A stretch of 20,163 nucleotides of DNA, taken from the NCBI GenBank assembly GCA_022798155.1, contig JAAWLY010000016.1, positions 1 to 20,163 of the forward strand. The letters are read 5' to 3'. Origin of the DNA: Lawsonibacter sp. Its GTDB lineage: Bacteria > Bacillota > Clostridia > Oscillospirales > Oscillospiraceae. This document shows positions 1-6,700 of this stretch, piece by piece (within the stretch, counting starts at the first letter, position 1; each line of letters begins with the position of its first letter). The translations under genes and the position numbers were made by a program. A model generated the notes under the pieces. The model was given only the letters and a program-made list of their open reading frames with translations, was not told where the DNA came from and searched no databases.

Positions 1-1065
1 CTTGCGCAGGTCCCGGGCGGACTTGGTGAAGTTGTCCAGCCGCAGCCCCTTCAGGTCGGGGGAGGCGGTGACCATGGACTCGGTGATGACGATTTCGCTC
101 ACCACCGCCAGCAGTTGGTCCAGCTTGGCCAGGTTGACGCTGATGAGGCTCTCCTTGGCGTGCTGGGCGGGGGCGGGGGCGGGGGCCCCGCCTCCGCCCT
201 TGGCGGCGGGAGCGGCCTCGGCCTTGGGGGCGGAGCCGGCCTTCTCCTTCGCCTTGCTCTCCTCCGCCTTGGGCTTTTCCGGGGCGGGGGCGGGCTTGCT
301 GGCGTCTACCGGCTGATACTCCCGCACCGAGCCGGCGTTCTTTACCGCGGGAATGGCCGCGTCGCGGTCCTCGGCGGTGCGGAACCACACCATAAAGCCC
401 TGGTCGGCGATGATGTCGGAGGTGGAGGGGTCGGTTTCTACGTTCTCCGGGTAGGAGATGAAGTCGCCGCAGTAGTCCTTTACCCCGTTGATGAGCATGA
501 AAGCCCGCAGGTTCTCCATGCCGCTGCCCTCGTCGAAGAAGACGTGGACGCCGTAGAGATAGTCGGGATTGGCCGCGCTGATCTCCGCCTGGGGCGCCTT
601 CTCCTCGTCGGCGGGGGCGTCGTTCGGCTGCTCGGCGCTCTCCTGGGCGGGAGCCTCCGGATTGCCCTGAATTTTATCGATCAGACTATTAATTTTATTT
701 ACAATGTGGTCGATAGACTGAGAGAGCGGTTCGTCGTTCTCCACCTTCTCGATTTCGCCCCGGAAAAAGTCCACCGCTTGAAACAGCATGTCGAACAGCG
801 CCGGGCGGGTCGCCTCCGGAACCACGTCCATCCCCTTCTCCCGGATCACAAAGAACAAATCCTCGATCCGGTGAGCCACCGTCATCAGGGAGGAGAACTC
901 CATCATGGCAGAGGAGCCTTTGATGGTGTGCATGATGCGGAAGATTTCGTTGACACTGTCCTCAGAGAACGTGTCAGCCTGTTCCGCCGCCAGCAGAATC
1001 CCGTCCAGCTGCTCCAGCAGGGTGTTGGTTTCATACAAATACATATCCAGAATGCTGTCGCCCAT
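1..1065 (-). CDS. cheA: Chemotaxis histidine kinase CheA, N-terminal part (cut by window edge)
   Basis: CheA is the cytoplasmic kinase that takes signals from chemoreceptors through CheW/CheV and phosphorylates CheY. The window holds the first 355 codons, and the reading frame is open to base 1. Residues 1 to ~110 form an Hpt (P1) domain with the phosphorylatable His46 in the motif IMHTIKG. Residues ~168-250 look like the P2 regulator-binding domain. Residues ~255-305 are an Ala/Pro/Lys linker, and from ~306 the P3 dimerisation helix begins (ISVNLAKLDQLL...). The catalytic HATPase and the CheW-like domain lie outside the window. The ATG at 1065 follows an AAAGGTGG ribosome site. The gene is transcribed divergently from the FliK-like gene and has strong overlapping sigma-A and sigma-D promoter matches upstream. 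Function is secure from the Hpt motif and domain order. Confidence 0.95.
   Translation of the reverse strand, partial: MGDSILDMYLYETNTLLEQLDGILLAAEQADTFSEDSVNEIFRIMHTIKGSSAMMEFSSLMTVAHRIEDLFFVIREKGMDVVPEATRPALFDMLFQAVDFFRGEIEKVENDEPLSQSIDHIVNKINSLIDKIQGNPEAPAQESAEQPNDAPADEEKAPQAEISAANPDYLYGVHVFFDEGSGMENLRAFMLINGVKDYCGDFISYPENVETDPSTSDIIADQGFMVWFRTAEDRDAAIPAVKNAGSVREYQPVDASKPAPAPEKPKAEESKAKEKAGSAPKAEAAPAAKGGGGAPAPAPAQHAKESLISVNLAKLDQLLAVVSEIVITESMVTASPDLKGLRLDNFTKSARDLRK
165..185 (+). other. Possible G-quadruplex motif inside cheA
   Basis: The plus strand carries four G-runs (3, 5, 5 and 5 G) separated by single C bases. This is the textbook pattern for a tight-loop G-quadruplex. A second looser set of four runs lies at 271-294. 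Both sit in the Ala/Pro linker codons of cheA, on the template strand of that gene, so the mRNA is C-rich here. The runs may simply be a result of GCC/CCC codons in a high-GC genome. Confidence 0.4.
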
Positions 1066-1146
1066 AAAAACGCCACCTTTTCTCATTTGGTTTTTGGGGA
1101 TTGAGGCGGGGCGCCAAAAAAGGCATAGCATACCCGCCACTCTCTA

Positions 1147-1185
1147 ATCATACTCGATATATCGGCAGTGTCAATTGGAAAATTA
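1147..1185 (-). promoter_or_regulatory. Overlapping sigma-A and sigma-D promoters for cheA
   Basis: On the minus strand, TAAT (1185-1182), 15 bases, then GCCGATAT (1166-1159) matches the sigma-D/FliA consensus TAAA-N15-GCCGATAT at 11 of 12 positions. Interleaved with it, TTGACA (1174-1169), 16 bases, then TATGAT (1152-1147) is a near-consensus sigma-A promoter. The sigma-D -10 box lies in the sigma-A spacer, and the sigma-A -35 box lies in the sigma-D spacer. Both point at cheA, which would have an untranslated leader of roughly 75-85 bases. This is pattern matching by eye; no transcription start is known. Confidence 0.75.
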
Positions 1186-1216
1186 AGATTTCCCGAAAAA
1201 AAAACGATCTTATACT
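1184..1216 (+). promoter_or_regulatory. Weak candidate promoter region for the rightward operon, with an A9 tract
   Basis: On the plus strand a partial sigma-D match is present: TAAG at 1184-1187, 15 bases, then AACGATCT at 1203-1210 (5 of 8 in the -10 box). A TATACT at 1211-1216 could be a sigma-A -10 box but has no clear -35 partner. A run of nine A bases (1196-1204) lies in the spacer. The -35 element overlaps that of the leftward cheA promoter. The match is much weaker than the cheA promoter. Confidence 0.35.
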
Positions 1217-1233
1217 GAAATGGAGTGTCACCA

Positions 1234-2673
1234 ATGCCAGATCTGCTTGGTGTGACCAACCCGGTACCGGGTCATGACAACAGCAATGTAAACCGGAATA
1301 CGCCCGTTTCCCCCAGCGATACCCGGATTCAAAACGCCCCGGACCTGAACCGGGTGGTCCGCTCAGACAACCGCACCGAGCGGCAGGACACCGGCGACGC
1401 CGCCGGGGGGAACCAGGCCCTGCGCTACGACTCCAACTTCGCCGCCTTCCTCCAGCGCATGATGAACACCCCCGGCGCCGCCGAGAGCATGAGCAAGCTC
1501 TTTGCCATCTACGAGGGGCTGGTGGTCTCCTCCGGCATTGAGGAGGGCACCGCCAGCGACATGGGCGCCCTGCTCAACATGCTGAAGATGGACGAAAGCC
1601 AGCTGGGCAAGTTCCTGCAGTCCCAGCTGTCCACCGGCACCCGCTTTGGCGGGGCGCTGTTCGCCATCCTTCGAGACGCTTACGCCTCCAGCAACTCCGA
1701 GAGCACCCGGGGGAACATCCTCCAGTTTTTAAAGCGCTACAGCGATTACTCCTCCACCAGCCACATCCAGGGCAACCTGATTCGGGGCCTCACCCGGCTC
1801 ACCCGGGCCATCCCCGCCAGCTACGGCAGCCAGCTGCTGCCCATGGTGTCTGAGCTGGAGGGGCTGTTTAACGAGGGCCGCCGGGCCGGCGCCCTGCGGC
1901 TGCTCCAGGGCACCATCCTCCCCTTCCTGTCAGCCTACACCAGCAAAACCAACGACATGGGCCTGTCCCGCACCCTCATCTCCATGCTGGCCCTGGATGT
2001 GTCCCGGCTGGAAAACGGCAGCGTGGAAGGCCTGCTCCAGGCCTTCCACCAGCTTAACAGCAGCCCCGGGCTGAAAGACCGGCTGGGGGGGCTTTCCGAT
2101 GAGGCCCTGATGCGCCTGGTGAACAACAACAGCTTTGCCCGGGCCGCCGACGGCGACCACTTTGCCGCCCAGCTGGCCCAGGCCGCCCAGAAGGCCCTCC
2201 AGGGCGGGGCGGGCAACGAGGTGCAGGAGGCCTTCCGCAACATCGTCTCCGCCTTCCTGGTCAACGAGAGCGTCCACATGCCCCTGAACCACATCCTGCT
2301 CCCCCTGGAGTGGGACGGGAAGATGGCCTTTTCCGAAATGTGGGTGGACCCCGACGCCGAGGAGAACCTGAAGCGGGGCAGAAGCGGCCAGGACAACACC
2401 CTGCGCTTCCTGTTCAAAATCGACATACAGGGACTGGGCTTTTTCGACATGGTGCTCACCTGCCAGAGCGAAAAAGTGGACATCCAGCTCTTCTGTCCGG
2501 AAAAGGTGGCCCCCTTCTCCCAGATGGTGCAGGGGGAGCTGTCTCAGATTTTAACCGACAACGGCCTGACCGCCGGCGCGGTCCAGGTCCAGCAGATGGA
2601 CCGGCCGCTGACTATCTCCGGGGTATTCCCCCGGATCTTTGAGGGGGAGAACAGTATCAATGTCAAGGTATGA
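1234..2673 (+). CDS. FliK-like / YlqG-like flagellar accessory protein
   Basis: This is a 479-residue protein with no signal peptide or membrane segment. Residues ~1-70 are polar and probably disordered. Residues ~70-345 are mostly helical, and residues ~350-479 form an alpha/beta domain (LRFLFKIDIQGLGFFDMVL..., then a helix and QVQQM). That C-terminal pattern resembles the FliK hook-length-control C-terminal domain; this is my reading of the fold pattern, not a search result. The position directly before an FhlB gene matches ylqG-ylqH in Bacillus subtilis, as I recall it. FliK-type proteins act on FlhB to switch the export apparatus from rod/hook to filament substrates, so a gate-related role fits. 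ATG 1234 is preferred over the GTG at 1225 because TGGAG lies 8 bases before it. The stop overlaps fhlB by 14 bases. The family call is moderate and the function is inferred. Confidence 0.6.
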   Translation: MPDLLGVTNPVPGHDNSNVNRNTPVSPSDTRIQNAPDLNRVVRSDNRTERQDTGDAAGGNQALRYDSNFAAFLQRMMNTPGAAESMSKLFAIYEGLVVSSGIEEGTASDMGALLNMLKMDESQLGKFLQSQLSTGTRFGGALFAILRDAYASSNSESTRGNILQFLKRYSDYSSTSHIQGNLIRGLTRLTRAIPASYGSQLLPMVSELEGLFNEGRRAGALRLLQGTILPFLSAYTSKTNDMGLSRTLISMLALDVSRLENGSVEGLLQAFHQLNSSPGLKDRLGGLSDEALMRLVNNNSFARAADGDHFAAQLAQAAQKALQGGAGNEVQEAFRNIVSAFLVNESVHMPLNHILLPLEWDGKMAFSEMWVDPDAEENLKRGRSGQDNTLRFLFKIDIQGLGFFDMVLTCQSEKVDIQLFCPEKVAPFSQMVQGELSQILTDNGLTAGAVQVQQMDRPLTISGVFPRIFEGENSINVKV

Positions 2674-3013
2674 TAACCGGGCCACCAACCGGGCGGTGGC
2701 TTTGAAATATGACGGCGAGGGCGCCCCGGTGGTGGTGGCCTCCGGCATGGGCTACCTGGCCGAGCGGATGATCGAGGTGGCCTCGGAAAGCGGCGTGCCC
2801 GTCTACGAGGACAACTCCCTGGCCACTATGCTCTCCCAGCTGTCCCTGGGCCAGGAGATCCCCGACGCGCTGTATCAGGCCATTGTGGAGATTTACGTCT
2901 ACTTTTTGAACTTTGACCCCAAGGACCCGGACAAGTTCCGGCGGGAGCGGGAGTCCGCGGCCCAATCGGTGCGCAGCCAGCCCGGCCCCCAGGATAAGAA
3001 AGGAGAGTCCTGA
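2660..3013 (+). CDS. fhlB: FhlB: orphan FlhB C-terminal-domain-like export switch protein (YlqH type)
   Basis: This 117-residue protein corresponds to the cytoplasmic C-terminal domain of FlhB, the autocleaving substrate-specificity switch of flagellar type III export. Residues ~9-85 follow the FlhB_C pattern closely: RAVALKYDGEGAPVVVASG, LAERMIEVASESGVPVYED, then LGQEIPDALYQAIVEIYVY. The protein starts at the point where the FlhB NPTH autocleavage loop would be, and NPTH itself is absent (TNRA instead). It therefore resembles a pre-cleaved domain without membrane segments. In FlhB mutants of other bacteria, FhlB proteins are known to substitute partly for the cleaved domain. The last ~30 residues are charged and probably flexible. 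ATG 2660 has GAGGGGGAG 10 bases upstream. The gene starts inside its upstream neighbour and overlaps the next gene by one base. Confidence 0.9.
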   Translation: MSRYDNRATNRAVALKYDGEGAPVVVASGMGYLAERMIEVASESGVPVYEDNSLATMLSQLSLGQEIPDALYQAIVEIYVYFLNFDPKDPDKFRRERESAAQSVRSQPGPQDKKGES

Positions 3014-3591
3014 TGGAAGAACGCCTCTATCTGCTGCTGGACAGCAAAGGAACCCCGCTGGCCAACGCCGTGCTGGAGTCCCCTCCCAATTCGGAGGTGC
3101 TCCAGATCCGCGTGCTCAACGGCAAGGTGGACGATGTGGCCGTCCACCGGGAGATTCAGCTCATCGGCATCGACGACTCCACCCCCAACCGGGTGGGCGT
3201 TATCGTCCGGCAGCGGGACGACCAGCTGGTGATTCAGCCCACCGCCGCCCTGGACGCCAACGCCAGGGAAAACCTGCGCATCCTGACCAACTTCTCCAGT
3301 GTGATGTACCCCGTCTCCGGCCGCTGGAAAGGCCAGCGGGCCGTCCGGGGCAAGGACCTGAGCTGCGGCGGCGTGGCCTTCTACACCAGCACCGCCCTGG
3401 AACACCGGGAGATTGTGGAGATGGTCCTCCCCGTTACCGACCAGCCCCTCCTGATTAAAACCCAGGTGATCCGCACCATGCACGAGGAGGGCGCGCCCCC
3501 CCTCTACGCGGCCAAGTTCGTGGACCTGATTCACGACGAGGAGGCCCTGATCCGCAAGGCCGTGTTCAGCATTCAGATCCGGACGTCCTGA
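3013..3591 (+). CDS. PilZ-domain protein, probable c-di-GMP receptor
   Basis: This is a soluble 192-residue protein. Residues ~80-190 form a PilZ domain: R85-x3-R89 (RENLR) and the D115-x-S117-x2-G120 motif (DLSCGG) are the two signature c-di-GMP contacts, and both are intact. Residues 1-75 form a beta-rich N-terminal domain that may be of the YcgR-N/FlgZ kind, seen in flagellar brake proteins, although similarity is not obvious by eye. The start ATG overlaps the fhlB stop (TGATG), with AGGAGAG just before it, so translation is probably coupled. Its place in a flagellar export operon suggests c-di-GMP control of motility or export. The specific target is unknown. Confidence 0.85.
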   Translation: MEERLYLLLDSKGTPLANAVLESPPNSEVLQIRVLNGKVDDVAVHREIQLIGIDDSTPNRVGVIVRQRDDQLVIQPTAALDANARENLRILTNFSSVMYPVSGRWKGQRAVRGKDLSCGGVAFYTSTALEHREIVEMVLPVTDQPLLIKTQVIRTMHEEGAPPLYAAKFVDLIHDEEALIRKAVFSIQIRTS

Positions 3592-3598
3592 ACGGCAG

Positions 3599-3624
3599 TA
3601 AGCTGCATTTGTCGGGGCCGGTAT
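3599..3624 (+). promoter_or_regulatory. Sigma-D (FliA)-type promoter candidate for the first SLH gene
   Basis: TAAG (3599-3602), 14 bases, then GCCGGTAT (3617-3624) matches the sigma-D consensus TAAA-N14-16-GCCGATAT at 10 of 12 positions. It lies 8 bases after the PilZ gene stop and ~90 bases before the SLH gene start. It would place the surface proteins in the motility regulon. Seen by eye only. Confidence 0.55.
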
Positions 3625-3657
3625 CACCCGCCCCTGCCTGATTTTGATCCACCTTCG

Positions 3658-3687
3658 GGCCTGACGGCAAACGCGGTCCGGCCTTTT
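3658..3687 (+). terminator. Leader hairpin with T-run: terminator or attenuator
   Basis: GGCCTGAC (3658-3665) can pair with GTCCGGCC (3676-3683) with one mismatch and a 10-base loop, and TTTT follows at 3684-3687. It could end read-through from the fhlB-PilZ operon. It lies downstream of the sigma-D promoter candidate, so it would also fall in the leader of the SLH gene. An upstream GGCCGG at 3616-3621 could compete for CCGGCC at 3678-3683 in read-through transcripts. The stem is short, so confidence is limited. Confidence 0.4.
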
Positions 3688-3714
3688 CCCGAACGAAAGA
3701 AAGGAGAACCTCAT

Positions 3715-6700
3715 ATGTCCCATAGAACCAACGCCCGCAGCTGGCGGGATCGGGCCCTCAGCCTGCTTCTGGCTGCCGTCATGCTCCTTGGCCTGACTCC
3801 CGCCGTCACCCCCTCTGCCTCCGCCCACTGGGCCGACGAGTACCTGGACCAGCTGGTGGACTGGGGCGTGATCCGCGCCGACCAGACCGGCAACCCCGAC
3901 GCCCCCATCACCCGGGCCGACTTCGCGGCCATCGTCAACCGGGCCTACGGCTACACCAAGTCCGGCCCCATCCCCTTTACCGATGTGCGCGCCACCGACT
4001 GGTTCTATGACGATATCTCCATCGCCTACAACACCGGCTACATGGCGGGCACCTCCGCCACCACCGCCTCCCCTAACGCCACCCTCACCCGGGAACAGGC
4101 GGTGTTTATCCTGGGCAAAAACATGATGATGAAAGAGACCCTGGGCGAGAGCCTGGCCTTCTCCGACAGCCGGAACATCAGCACCTGGGCCCGGGGCATC
4201 GTAAAAACCGCCGTGGACAACTACGTGATCTCCGGCTACCCCGACAACTCCTTCGGCCCTAAGGACGCGGTGTCCAAAAGCCAGATGGCCGTTCTGATCA
4301 CCCAGTGCATCGGCACCCCCATCCAGACCAGCGGGGAACACAGCCTGGGCGGCGTGTTCGGAAACGTCACCATCACCTCCCCCAACGTCACCTTGCGGGA
4401 TACCACCATCAGCGGCGACCTGTATGTCTCCGGCGGCGTGGGGCTGGGCAATATCAAGCTGGAAAACGTGAACGTGCTGGGCCGGATCATCGTCAGCGGC
4501 ACCGGTGAGAGCGAGGCCGGCGACGCCAGCGTGGTCATGCGCAACGTCACCGCCGACGAGATGCTGGTGGACAACATGAGAAACCCCAACACCGGCAGCA
4601 AGCAGTATGTCACCATCCGGGCTGACGGCATTACCGACATTGCCAACACCATCGTGCGCACCTCCGCCTACCTGGAGGACAACAACTCCGATGACAAGGG
4701 CCTGCTCCACATCACCCTGGAGGGGGAGCAGGGCGCCCACCTGGATCTGGCCGGCCGGATCAAAGAGGTGGTCAACAAAACGCCCGGCTCCACCGTCCAG
4801 GTGGCCAAGGGAACCGTGGCCAAGCTCACCGTGGACGAGGACGCCGTCAACTCCGGCGTTCAGCTGGACCGGAACACCGAGGTGAAAGAGCTGAACCTGG
4901 ACGTGGCCACCAACGTCACCGGCCAGGGCGACATTGAAAAGCTGAATATCAATGCCCCCGGCTCCACCGTAGCCATGCTCCCCGACGATATCTACATCCG
5001 TCCCGGCCTCACCGCCAACATCGACGGCACCGAGATGGACTCCGCCGCCGCCGAAGAGGTCTCCCGGGACCCCCGCATTCTCTCCGGCTACCCTGTGGCC
5101 AACGACGTGGCCCCCACCGGGCTCCAGGGCCTGTTCTCCACCAATAAGCGGGGCACCGTCTATTGGGCCATCAGCAGCATTTCCGACGGCTCCATCGAGG
5201 CCGACGACCTGATTAAGCCCCCCTCCTACGGCTCCCTGGCCGTGCAGAACGGCTCCGTGTCCGCCCCCGCCGCCGACACCGAGGTCAGCGCCGCAATCAC
5301 CGGCCTGACCACCGGCAGCTCTTACTATCTGTCCGCCGTGCTGGTGGACGCCCAGAACCGGCAAAGCCCGGTGAAGGTCATCGCCTTCACCACCCCGGAC
5401 AGCACCGTGCCCGCCTTTGCCCAGGGCTACCCCTATATGTCCCTGATTACCGACATCATGGCCCAGGTCACCGTGATGCCCACCAAGAGCTGTAAGCTGT
5501 ACTACGCCGTCCTGCCCCGGGGCGCTCAAGCCCCCACCGCCAACGACATGAAGACCGCCGCCGTCACCGGCAACCTGGGCTACGGCGTGGTGGACGTGGT
5601 GAAGAACACCGAGCGGGTCATCAACGTGAGCAACCGGCTGGAGGAACTGAAGGACTACACCCTCTACCTGTGGCTCACCGACGCCGACGGCATGAACAGC
5701 TCCCAGGTCCAGGCCCTCCAGTTCCGCACCGAGGACCGCACGCCCCCCGTCTTCGACCCCGATCCCGATCCCAACGCCGCCACCGAGACGGAGACCTCCG
5801 TCACCCTCACCGCCGGGCTGAACGAGGCGGGCACCATCTACTGGGCCGTGGTCCCCGAGGGCCAGCCCTACCCCCTGCCCAACAATCAGAGCAACCCCCT
5901 GGACAAGGACAACATCCTGGATGAGGAGGGCAGCCCCGTCTCCGCCAGGCTGGAGAGCGAGTACGCCAAGCTCCAGGTGCAGAACGGTCGCAGCGCCACC
6001 AAGCGGGGCTCGATCGCCGTTCGGGACGGCAACACCGACGTGCAGATCGCGGTCACCGGCCTGAAAGCCGCCACCAGCTACGACCTCTACTATGTGGCGA
6101 AGGACACAGCGGGCAACTTCTCCATCGCGGTAAAGAAGATCACCATCCGGACGGTGGACAACGTGCGGCCCCTGGTCCGGCAGTATTTCAGCAACTTCCA
6201 GGGGGACGACGAGACGCGCAACCCCATGGCCAACAGCGATGTCATCCTGGAGTTCAGCGAGAACGTCACCGCCGGCAACAGCCGGGACCTGCTTACCCTG
6301 TACAACATCGGCTTCAAGGGGGTCAAGGACGAGCTGCTCAGCGATACCCAGGCCCAGGCCGCCCTGTATGACGCGCTGTCCAGAAACTTCAAGCTGTATC
6401 AGGTGGATACTGCCACCAACGATAAGATCGACGTGCCTGAGTGGGACAGCAGCAACTCGGCTACCCCCGATCCTCCCGACGCCGCCCCCTGGATTAACTA
6501 CCGCAACGTGGTGGTGCAGGCATCGAAGAACGGTGAGGGCAAGATCGAGGTGGTGTTCAAGAACGGCTCCGCGGTGGCGCTGGCCAGCGGCTCCCGGTAC
6601 TACTTCGAGATCACCAGCATCCGGGACAACGCCAACAACGAGACGATCCCCACCACCCTGAACCCCAGAAACTGCGCGGGCACCCAGCACGTGCTGGACT

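Noticed and set aside
115..1104. A 329-codon plus-strand open frame
   Set aside because: It is opposite cheA, which has a clear Hpt domain, ribosome site and promoter.
3592..3714. A c-di-GMP riboswitch before the SLH gene
   Set aside because: GGCAAAC at 3666 recalls part of the GEMM motif, but the ACGCAAAGC segment, the tetraloop arm and the rest of the fold are absent.
2899..6690. A 1263-codon open frame on the minus strand
   Set aside because: It lies opposite fhlB, the PilZ gene and the first SLH gene, all with good domains and ribosome sites. Its product is rich in Gly, Val and His with no domain, as expected for the antisense of GC-rich codons.
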